Source: a virus
DNA length: 21,826 nucleotides
IMG/VR virus record: IMGVR_UViG_3300021389_000178
Span: 1-21,826 of that record
Reading direction: 5' to 3' (one strand)
In this document: one piece after another, positions 1-5,183 of the stretch
Layout of the letters: each line of letters starts with the position of its first letter
Position numbering within the stretch: the stretch's first letter is position 1
Position numbers and translations under genes: made by a program
Notes under the pieces: generated by a model
Databases searched by the model: none
What the model saw: the letters and a program-made list of their open reading frames with translations, nothing else
What the model was told of the DNA's origin: nothing

Positions 1-17
1 ACTTAAGGAAGGACACC

Positions 18-290
18 ATGAGGGAGAGAGAAATGGTAGACTTCGACTCTGTTAAAGAAGATATCAACATGCTTAGATCAGACGTATCAAAAATATCAGA
101 TAGACAGGCGATGTATGTTGCAGACCACCACGAGTTAGAAAAAGAGATGGTAGAGTTAAAGACTAATCTCTCCTACATTCGTAGTGGGCAAGACTCAATG
201 AATGCTAACATGACTCGCTTACTGTTTATTGTAGGTGGTAGTTTTATAGCTGGTATCGTAAGTTTTATAGTTAAAGGTGGTCTGGTCTAA
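18..290 (+). CDS. Small coiled-coil protein with C-terminal membrane segment (putative holin-associated, XhlA-like)
   Basis: A 90-aa protein. Residues 1-60 are charged and heptad-like (VKEDINMLRSDVSKISD, then LEKEMVELKTNLSYIRSG). One hydrophobic segment follows at about residues 66-85 (LLFIVGGSFIAGIVSFIV), and the chain ends in KGGLV. A cytoplasmic coiled coil with a C-terminal membrane anchor is the layout of XhlA/hemolysin-type accessory lysis proteins, and the next gene is a holin, so a lysis-accessory role is inferred. The ATG at 18 has a strong ribosome binding site (AAGGAAGG, 5-12); an in-frame ATG at 33 is a weaker alternative. The stop overlaps the next start (TAATG), suggesting coupled translation. 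It could also be an unrelated small membrane protein. Confidence 0.75.
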   Translation: MREREMVDFDSVKEDINMLRSDVSKISDRQAMYVADHHELEKEMVELKTNLSYIRSGQDSMNANMTRLLFIVGGSFIAGIVSFIVKGGLV

Positions 291-697
291 TGATCTCAGC
301 TCTTCTCCCTATCTTAGCCCCTATCTTAGGCGACGTACTGAAAAAGATCATACCTGATTCAGATCAACGTGCTGAGATTGAGAGAGAGACTAAGCTGGCT
401 CTCCTAGAGCATACCGACTCTCTTGAGAAGGTACGTGGGCAGATCATCCTAGCAGAAGCTAAGTCAGAGAACTGGATCACTTCCGCATGGCGTCCTCTCC
501 TGATGATGGTAGCGATTTCTATCATTGCCATGAACTATCTTGTGTTTCCTATTATAGCAATAGGCTACCCAGGTATCTCTGAACATGTACTAGAACTCCC
601 CGACCAACTCTGGAACCTTCTAACACTTGGTGTTGGTGGTTATATCGTAGGACGTAGTGGGGAGAAAGCAATTGATAAATGGAAAGGTGGCAGCTAA
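290..697 (+). CDS. Holin, 3TM type (GTA-holin-like)
   Basis: A 135-aa protein. It has a hydrophobic/amphipathic N-terminus (residues 1-22, ISALLPILAPILGDVLKKII), a charged helix (about 25-60), the stretch ENWITSAWRPLLMMVAISII and a second hydrophobic run (about 68-95), then a third weaker segment LLTLGVGGYIVG near the C-terminus. The SWRP-like arginine-proline junction before the membrane pair is characteristic of the 3TM holins described from alphaproteobacterial gene-transfer agents and their phage relatives; that family call is from memory. Holins permeabilise the inner membrane to release or activate the endolysin. No endolysin is visible, so it may lie upstream of the window. The start overlaps the preceding stop and the end overlaps the next ATG, forming a tightly coupled set. 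Confidence 0.8.
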   Translation: MISALLPILAPILGDVLKKIIPDSDQRAEIERETKLALLEHTDSLEKVRGQIILAEAKSENWITSAWRPLLMMVAISIIAMNYLVFPIIAIGYPGISEHVLELPDQLWNLLTLGVGGYIVGRSGEKAIDKWKGGS

Positions 698-834
698 TGG
701 GTTGTTGGATTGACGAGAAGAAACCATGTGGTAAGTGTTTTGGTTGTTGGAATTTTGATCCCGCTTCTATCACCACTACGTTTAAACTGTGGAATGGTAC
801 ACTAATCACCTCCATTTGCTTGTTTGAGGTTTAA
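697..834 (+). CDS. Cys-rich 45-aa protein, function unknown
   Basis: A short ORF beginning at the ATG that overlaps the holin stop (TAATG) and ending 3 bases before the next gene. It encodes 45 aa with five cysteines; residues 11-17 read CGKCFGC and another Cys is at position 3, followed by a beta-looking tail (ITTTFKLWNGTLITSICLFEV). The C-x2-C-x2-C spacing plus the upstream Cys could bind zinc or form disulfides, but this is inference. The AGGTGG stretch before the start (about 685-690) can act as a ribosome binding site. Exact packing between two genes and the non-random Cys pattern argue that it is real. I do not recognise a family. Confidence 0.6.
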   Translation: MGCWIDEKKPCGKCFGCWNFDPASITTTFKLWNGTLITSICLFEV

Positions 835-837
835 GAC

Positions 838-1149
838 ATGCCAAGCTCCAAGAACTATATGAGAGACTATAAGCGAGAGCGTCAGCTTCAGCTAGAGTCT
901 CCTAAGTCTGATAAGGAGGCTAATGCCTCCCGTAAGGCTGCACGGCGTACCTTAGAGAAGAAAGGTGTTGTGTCTAAAGGTGATGGTAAAGATGTAGATC
1001 ATAAGAACCGTAACCCTAAAGATAATAACCCGGACAACCTAAAGGCTAAACCCAAGTCAGCTAACCGTAGCTACTCCCGTAAAGCAAACGCTAAGAAGTA
1101 CGCTAAGAACATAGGTGCGTCTAATCCACCTACACAGAGGAAGAAGTAG
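838..1149 (+). CDS. Small basic HNH-like protein
   Basis: A 103-aa, very Lys/Arg-rich protein. Residues 50-78 (DVDHKNRNPKDNNPDNLKAK) match the DH...N...NL core of small HNH endonucleases, in which the Asp-His pair and the Asn of the NNL segment belong to the beta-beta-alpha-metal site. The rest is short: the N-terminal 45 residues are helical and basic, and the C-terminus is a Lys/Ser/Asn tail. HNH nucleases are common beside phage terminases and can assist packaging-linked cleavage. Here the gene lies about 1 kb before the small terminase gene. Activity is uncertain because the motif is minimal. A GAGG ribosome binding site lies at 826-829. Confidence 0.6.
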   Translation: MPSSKNYMRDYKRERQLQLESPKSDKEANASRKAARRTLEKKGVVSKGDGKDVDHKNRNPKDNNPDNLKAKPKSANRSYSRKANAKKYAKNIGASNPPTQRKK

Positions 1150-1150
1150 G

Positions 1151-1438
1151 ATGGACTTTAAGAAGTACGAGAAAGAACTTAACGCAGCTGGGTATACTAT
1201 CTCAGGTGATATGGTGTCTAACAGCCGTGGTGATGTCGTTGGTCAAATGGATCCCTATGGTGAGTTCCACTACAGCGACGAAGCTATGGCTCTTGTCATC
1301 CGTACGGCTACGCGCTGTGAGCAGGAAGCACCAGCTAAGGTAGCTCCTAAGAAGAAGAAACGTGCTAGGGACGAGGACGGTCATTTCAAAGCTGATGACC
1401 CCTCTACTCCTGATGTCAACGAAGCCTGGGAAGTGTAA
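1151..1438 (+). CDS. Hypothetical 95-aa phage protein with acidic C-terminal motif
   Basis: The chosen start is the ATG at 1151, directly after the preceding TAG, with GAGGAAG (1136-1142) as ribosome binding site. The frame stays open upstream to a GTG at 1115, but that would overlap the preceding gene and lacks a better site. Residues 1-60 look like a small alpha/beta fold (DFKKYEKELNAAGYTISGD, then SRGDVVGQMDPYGEFHYSDEA). A Lys-rich hinge (APKKKKRARDEDGHFK) follows, and then the tail ADDPSTPDVNEAWEV. I recall this type of tail (DDPSTPDVNEAW) from small proteins of marine phages, but no function is known to me. Confidence 0.7.
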   Translation: MDFKKYEKELNAAGYTISGDMVSNSRGDVVGQMDPYGEFHYSDEAMALVIRTATRCEQEAPAKVAPKKKKRARDEDGHFKADDPSTPDVNEAWEV

Positions 1439-1444
1439 TAAGCT

Positions 1445-1810
1445 ATGAGCACCTCTATCTTCTACACTACTTTCTTTGAGAGCGTAAGTATCACAGCTGA
1501 GACTGGTGATGCTAGCGCGGATGTTGTGTACGCTGTACCAGCTCAACATGATACTGAGGTGGAGTTTCTACTGGCTACTAACGGAGGCTCTACTCAGAAA
1601 ATCTCCATTCAAATCTACCATGCAGACGATACAACGTACCACTACGTACTAAGGTCTCACTCGGTAGCAGGTAACGATTCCTACAAACTAGTAGGTCCAG
1701 ACCGGATCTACCTACACGCAGGTGATAAGGTTGTAGCGTTCAAGGAAGGTGGTACTTTTGATGTCTCCATCTCTGGTAAACAATTCTTTAATCCGTCAAG
1801 AGGTGTATAA
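1445..1810 (+). CDS. Beta-rich hypothetical virion-associated protein
   Basis: A 121-aa protein of alternating short strands (for example VEFLLATNGGSTQKISIQIY and RSHSVAGNDSYKLVGPDRIY), with no signal peptide or membrane segment. The final part, HAGDKVVAFKEGGTFDVSISGK, resembles small beta-sandwich proteins that phages carry near structural genes, where the last strands follow a GD-x-hydrophobic turn. A virion or decoration role is a guess from fold and context only. The stop overlaps the start of the small terminase gene (TAATG), so the two are probably co-translated. Confidence 0.65.
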   Translation: MSTSIFYTTFFESVSITAETGDASADVVYAVPAQHDTEVEFLLATNGGSTQKISIQIYHADDTTYHYVLRSHSVAGNDSYKLVGPDRIYLHAGDKVVAFKEGGTFDVSISGKQFFNPSRGV

Positions 1811-2181
1811 TGGCTAAACGAGTATTAACAGAGAAACAGGAACTCTTTCTAGCTGTACTTTTTGAAGAGGCAGAGGGTGATCCTATTAAAGCTAAGAAGT
1901 TAGCAGGTTACTCAGACAACGTTGCTACTTCGTCTGTCACAGCTTCTTTGGAAGAAGAGATCTACGACCTTACTCGTAAGTTCATTGCACAAAGCTCTAC
2001 CAAGGCTGCGTATACCATGTTCAAGATCATGGGTGATACAGACATGCTAGGTGCTAAGGAGAAGATGAGTGCAGCAAAGGATCTTATGGATCGTGCTGGT
2101 TTTGTTAAAACAGAGAAGGTAGAGGTCTCCACTACGGAGCCCGTATTTATCCTTCCTGCTAAAAAGTCCAAGGAGGATTAA
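1810..2181 (+). CDS. terS: Terminase small subunit (putative)
   Basis: A 123-aa protein. It starts with KRVLTEKQELFLAVLFEEAEGDPIKAKKLAGYSD, the typical opening of small terminase subunits: a T-x-K-Q-x-x-F helix followed by a helix-turn-helix that ends in AGYS. A middle helical region follows (ATSSVTASLEEEIYDLTRKF, then about residues 60-98), which in this family mediates oligomerisation. The C-terminal tail (TEPVFILPAKKSKED) is likely to contact the large subunit. The protein recognises concatemeric DNA and recruits the large ATPase, whose gene lies 1.4 kb downstream. The ribosome binding site is AGAGGTG (1799-1805). The family assignment rests on motif appearance, not on a search. Confidence 0.8.
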   Translation: MAKRVLTEKQELFLAVLFEEAEGDPIKAKKLAGYSDNVATSSVTASLEEEIYDLTRKFIAQSSTKAAYTMFKIMGDTDMLGAKEKMSAAKDLMDRAGFVKTEKVEVSTTEPVFILPAKKSKED

Positions 2182-2460
2182 ATGGCTGTTGATCACAGAG
2201 GCGAGAAGTTCGCAGGTTACAATAAACCAAAGAGAACTCCTAAGCATCCTACTAAGTCTCACGTTGTGTTGGCTAAAGAAGGTGATACTATCAAGATGAT
2301 TCGTTTTGGTGAACAGGGCGCATCCACAGCCGGTAAACCTAAAGAGGGTGAATCTGATCGCATGAAAAAGAAACGTGCATCCTTCAAGGCTCGACACGGT
2401 AAGAATATCTCTAAAGGCAAGATGAGTGCAGCATACTGGGCTGATAAAGTAAAATGGTAA
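2182..2460 (+). CDS. Conserved small basic phage protein (92 aa)
   Basis: A 92-aa basic protein beginning directly after the small terminase stop, with a near-perfect ribosome binding site (AAGGAGG, about 2170-2176). The core reads as a block: GDTIKMIRFGEQGASTAGKP, then DRMKKKRASFKARHGKNISK and GKMSAAYWADKVKW at the C-terminus. I recall this FGEQG...FKARHGKNI...MSAAYWA pattern as a recurrent family in tailed phages, often next to the packaging genes and sometimes annotated only as a DUF. The charge suggests nucleic acid or protein binding, but no role is established. Its last codons overlap the next start. Confidence 0.75.
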   Translation: MAVDHRGEKFAGYNKPKRTPKHPTKSHVVLAKEGDTIKMIRFGEQGASTAGKPKEGESDRMKKKRASFKARHGKNISKGKMSAAYWADKVKW

Positions 2461-2666
2461 GTATCGGTACTCTTGGGGTTATGATGGTATGCTTATCATC
2501 TCTAGCCGAACATTGCCAGGTACTGACTAGCCCGTACGTGTATAGCAGTGTAGAGGAGTGTCAGGCTTCTATAGTAGCGGAGGCCCGTAAGATTAAACAA
2601 GATTATAGCCACGCAGTTATAGTACCTAATTGTGTAGCTCTGCGCTACAATGGGGAGCCAGCGTAA
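2454..2666 (+). CDS. Small Cys-containing protein with possible signal peptide
   Basis: A 70-aa protein starting inside the last codons of the previous gene (ATG at 2454). Residues 1-18 (VSIGTLGVMMVCLSSLAEHC) are hydrophobic enough for a signal peptide or short anchor. The remainder has Cys at positions 21, 36 and 60 in the pattern CQVLTSPYVYSSVEECQAS...IVPNCVAL. Paired cysteines after an export-like segment suggest a periplasmic disulfide-bonded protein. This fits small phage envelope proteins (spanin-like or superinfection factors), but the specific role is unknown. The stop overlaps the next ATG (TAATG). Confidence 0.6.
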   Translation: MVSIGTLGVMMVCLSSLAEHCQVLTSPYVYSSVEECQASIVAEARKIKQDYSHAVIVPNCVALRYNGEPA

Positions 2667-2962
2667 TGCCAGTACATAAAGTAAAGGGCGGCTACAAGTG
2701 GGGTAAGACTGGTAAGGTCTGCAAGACTAGAGCTGAGGCTGAAAAGCAAGGAAAGGCTATATATGCTAGTGGTTACGCTGAGGGTGGTGTTGCAAAGTCC
2801 CGTGTTAATGAGGCGGGTAACTACACTAAACCTACCATGCGTAAGAATTTATTTAATGCAATAAAGGCAGGCGGTAAGGGAGGTAAGCCAGGTCAGTGGT
2901 CTGCGCGTAAGGCTCAGATGTTAGCTAAACAGTACAAAGAAAAAGGTGGGGGTTACAAGTAA
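2666..2962 (+). CDS. Conserved small basic phage protein (98 aa)
   Basis: The chosen start is the ATG at 2666, which overlaps the previous stop and is preceded by GGGGAG (2652-2657). The frame is open upstream to 2630, but that would overlap the preceding gene. The 98-aa product has two parts. Residues 1-40 (PVHKVKGGYKWGKTGKVCKT, then AEAEKQGKAIYASGYAEGG) are a small motif seen in many phages. Residues 44-98 contain NEAGNYTKPTMRKNLFNAIK and GGKPGQWSARKAQMLAKQYK, ending GGGYK, a block I recall as a stand-alone phage domain. It looks like a fusion of two small basic families, of unknown function. Confidence 0.75.
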   Translation: MPVHKVKGGYKWGKTGKVCKTRAEAEKQGKAIYASGYAEGGVAKSRVNEAGNYTKPTMRKNLFNAIKAGGKGGKPGQWSARKAQMLAKQYKEKGGGYK

Positions 2963-2963
2963 A

Positions 2964-3212
2964 ATGAAATCACCACAGAAGTCTCTCAAAAAGTGGACTA
3001 AAGAAGAATGGGGTACTAAGTCAGGTAAACCTTCCACACAAGGTAAGAAGGCTACAGGGGAGCGTTACCTCCCTAAGAAAGCTAGAGAAGCCTTGAGTCC
3101 TGCTGAGTACGCTGCTACAAGTAAGGCAAAACGTAAGGGGACTAAGGCTGGTAAGCAATACGTAGCTCAACCCAAGAAGATTGCTAAGAAGACAGCAAAG
3201 CATAGAAAGTGA
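2964..3212 (+). CDS. Conserved small basic phage protein (82 aa)
   Basis: The chosen start is the ATG at 2964, just after the previous TAA, with AGGTGGGGG (from 2943) as a distant ribosome binding site. An upstream GTG in the same frame (2946) lies inside the preceding gene. The 82-aa product is very Lys-rich and carries SLKKWTKEEWGTKSGKPSTQ, then GERYLPKKAREALSPAEYAA and AGKQYVAQPKKIAKKT. The WTKEEWGTKSGKPS...GERYLP pattern recurs in phage genomes next to similar small basic genes. The function is unknown; nucleic acid binding is suggested only by charge. Confidence 0.72.
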   Translation: MKSPQKSLKKWTKEEWGTKSGKPSTQGKKATGERYLPKKAREALSPAEYAATSKAKRKGTKAGKQYVAQPKKIAKKTAKHRK

Positions 3213-3274
3213 TGTACAAGAGCATGAAGGCTCTCAAGAGTGGTAAGACCAAAAATAACAACTTGACAAACTAG
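3212..3274 (+). CDS. Possible 20-aa peptide coupled to the preceding gene
   Basis: The ATG at 3212 overlaps the preceding stop (TGATG) and opens a 20-codon frame ending in TAG at 3272-3274 (MYKSMKALKSGKTKNNNLTN). The overlap geometry matches the translational coupling used by its neighbours, and the composition (Lys-rich) resembles them. However, it is tiny and its 3' half runs into the promoter at 3263-3291. It may be the remnant of a longer basic gene or simply chance. Confidence 0.25.
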   Translation: MYKSMKALKSGKTKNNNLTN

Positions 3275-3291
3275 TGTGTGTGTGGTATAAA
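3263..3291 (+). promoter_or_regulatory. Sigma-70-type promoter in front of the packaging genes
   Basis: TTGACA (3263-3268), a 17-base spacer, then TATAAA (3286-3291). This is a full consensus -35 and a near-consensus -10 at optimal spacing, with TGG directly before the -10. The second promoter (9938-9966) has the same architecture. The predicted start point is about 3297-3299, a few bases downstream of the ATG at 3293, so this transcript would not contain the full start region of the HTH ORF. Confidence 0.75.
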
Positions 3292-3292
3292 G

Positions 3293-3754
3293 ATGACAAG
3301 GAAACAAGCTCCAACGTTTAAGGCTGAACAGACTGGCCAAACATGGAAGACTTCTAAGAGAGGCTTGAAGGGGGAATGGTACCCTGTTGTACGTATAGGG
3401 AGGCATGTGCCTTTCGGCTACGAACAGGATCCAGAAGACCCTGATATCCTACTACCTATCCCACATGAACTAGAGATGCTGGAGAAGGCCAAGCTCTACT
3501 TAAGAGAGTACAGCCTCCGTATGGTGGCTAGGTGGCTCTCAGAGAACTCCGGTCGGTACATTTCTCACACAGGATTAAAGAAACGTGTCAACATCGAAGA
3601 AAGCAGGCGTAAAGCAGCCGCAACCTATCGGGTCTATGCAAAACGCGCGGAAGAAGCCGCGGAAAAAGCCCGTAAGCTCGAAAACGACAGAATCGGTGGA
3701 TTTGGTACAAGAGCCCTTGACTCCGATCAAGAGGACAGTGCCAGCGACGGCTAA
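3293..3754 (+). CDS. Helix-turn-helix protein, probably the displaced N-terminal part of the large terminase
   Basis: The frame is open from a GTG at 3278; the first ATG is 3293 (153 aa). Neither start has a clear ribosome binding site. Residues 38-60 (HVPFGYEQDPEDPDILLPIP) are followed by a helical HTH-type region (about 62-100: EKAKLYLREYSLRMVARWLS, then SGRYISHTGLKKRV) and a basic/acidic coiled helix (RRKAAATYRVYAKRAEEAAE). I recall similar SLR-x-VA-x-WLS...GRYISH-x-GLKKR segments as the N-terminal region of, or the gene next to, phage large terminases. Here the ORF overlaps the terminase frame by up to 170 bases and ends in a weak tail (ALDSDQEDSASDG). A +1 shift near 3700 would join it to the terminase. 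Confidence 0.65.
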   Translation: MTRKQAPTFKAEQTGQTWKTSKRGLKGEWYPVVRIGRHVPFGYEQDPEDPDILLPIPHELEMLEKAKLYLREYSLRMVARWLSENSGRYISHTGLKKRVNIEESRRKAAATYRVYAKRAEEAAEKARKLENDRIGGFGTRALDSDQEDSASDG

Positions 3755-5174
3755 ACCAGCTGACATTGATATAGCTGTTGCACAAGATATTATCTTTGCC
3801 CCTAACGAGGGTCCACAGACAGACTTCCTTGCTTCCAGTGAGCAAGAGGTTCTTTATGGTGGTGCTGCCGGTGGGGGTAAGTCGTACGCAATGGTCGCTG
3901 ACCCTGTACGGTATTTTAACAATGGTCAGTCACGAGGTCTCCTAGTTCGTCGTTCTACTGAAGAACTCCGCGAACTGGTCTCAGTGTCGAAGCAACTGTA
4001 CCCTCGTGCTATCCCCGGTATCAAGTTCCTAGAACGAGATAAGACCTGGGTTGCCCCTAGTGGTGCTACACTCTGGATGTCATACCTTGACCGTGACGAT
4101 GACGTTATGCGTTACCAAGGTCAGGCTTTTAATTGGATTGGACTCGATGAGCTTACACAATGGTCTTCACCGTTTGCTTGGAACTACATGCGTTCCCGAC
4201 TACGTACTACTAGCGCTTCAGGTCTCCCTCTCTATATGAGGGCAACGACTAACCCCGGTGGCCCAGGTCACTTCTGGGTTAAGAAGATGTTTATTGACCC
4301 TGCCCCAGCTAACAGTAGCTTTTATGCTACAGATGAGCATGGTGATACAATCGTATGGCCTAAGGGCCACTCACGGGAGGGAGAGCCTCTCTTTAAACGT
4401 AGGTTTATCCCTGCTAACTTGTTTAATAACCCGTACTTGTCAGAAGACGGTATGTACGAGGCCAACCTGCTCTCCATGCCTGAGCATCAACGGCGTCAAC
4501 TCCTAGAGGGTGACTGGAGTATCTCAGAAGGTTCCGCCTTCTCAGAGTTTAATACTAGAGACCATGTTATAGAACCATTCGAGATTCCTAATAACTGGTC
4601 TAAGTTTCGTGCATGTGACTACGGTTACGGTTCCATGACAGCAGTCCTCTGGTTTGCTGTTAGCCCTTCTGAGCAGATTGTTATCTACCGTGAGCTGTAC
4701 TGTAGTAAGGTAACTGCCTCCGATCTAGCCGACATGATTATAGATGCAGAGCGTGGTGAGAAGATCCGCTACGGTGTTCTCGATAGCTCGCTTTGGCATA
4801 AACGTGGTGACACTGGTCCTTCTCTTGCTGAACAGATGATATTGAAGGGTTGTCGCTGGCGTCCGTCTGACCGTTCTCGAGGTTCTCGTGTAGCTGGTAA
4901 GAACGAAGTACACCGTAGGTTACAAATAGACGAGTTTACAGAAGAACCTAGACTGGTATTCTTTAATACTTGTCGTAACATTATCTCTGAGTTACCTTCT
5001 CTACCACTCGATAAGAATAACCCAGAAGATGTAGATACTAAGAGTCCTATTGACCACGGCTACGATGCTTTGCGGTACGGCTTAATGACACGTCCCCGCA
5101 GCTCGTTATGGGACTACGATCCAAACAACCACCGGTCTGGCTTCCAAGCGTCAGACCCCACTTTCGGCTATTAA
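3585..5174 (+). CDS. terL: Terminase large subunit (packaging ATPase and nuclease)
   Basis: The maximal frame is 529 aa from a GTG at 3585. By that numbering the Walker A is at 92-100 (GGAAGGGKS), the Walker B at 183-189 (NWIGLDE), and the coupling motif TTNPGG at 221-226. Candidate RNase H-like nuclease acidic residues are D345 (ACDYGYGS), D400 (GVLDSS) and D490/D494 (DHGYDALRYGL). The protein pumps DNA into the procapsid through the portal and cuts the concatemer. The start is uncertain: codons 1-37 lie over the HTH ORF and look like out-of-frame reading (Lys/Pro-rich). Real translation may begin at the GTG at 3738, with GAGG just upstream and a 17-base overlap with the HTH stop, or may enter by a +1 frameshift from the HTH frame. 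Confidence 0.95.
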   Translation: MSTSKKAGVKQPQPIGSMQNARKKPRKKPVSSKTTESVDLVQEPLTPIKRTVPATAKPADIDIAVAQDIIFAPNEGPQTDFLASSEQEVLYGGAAGGGKSYAMVADPVRYFNNGQSRGLLVRRSTEELRELVSVSKQLYPRAIPGIKFLERDKTWVAPSGATLWMSYLDRDDDVMRYQGQAFNWIGLDELTQWSSPFAWNYMRSRLRTTSASGLPLYMRATTNPGGPGHFWVKKMFIDPAPANSSFYATDEHGDTIVWPKGHSREGEPLFKRRFIPANLFNNPYLSEDGMYEANLLSMPEHQRRQLLEGDWSISEGSAFSEFNTRDHVIEPFEIPNNWSKFRACDYGYGSMTAVLWFAVSPSEQIVIYRELYCSKVTASDLADMIIDAERGEKIRYGVLDSSLWHKRGDTGPSLAEQMILKGCRWRPSDRSRGSRVAGKNEVHRRLQIDEFTEEPRLVFFNTCRNIISELPSLPLDKNNPEDVDTKSPIDHGYDALRYGLMTRPRSSLWDYDPNNHRSGFQASDPTFGY

Positions 5175-5183
5175 GGAAGAACC

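Noticed and set aside
3219-3234. Hairpin AGAGC-ATGAAG-GCTCT before the packaging promoter, considered as a terminator
   Set aside because: Only five base pairs and no following T run.
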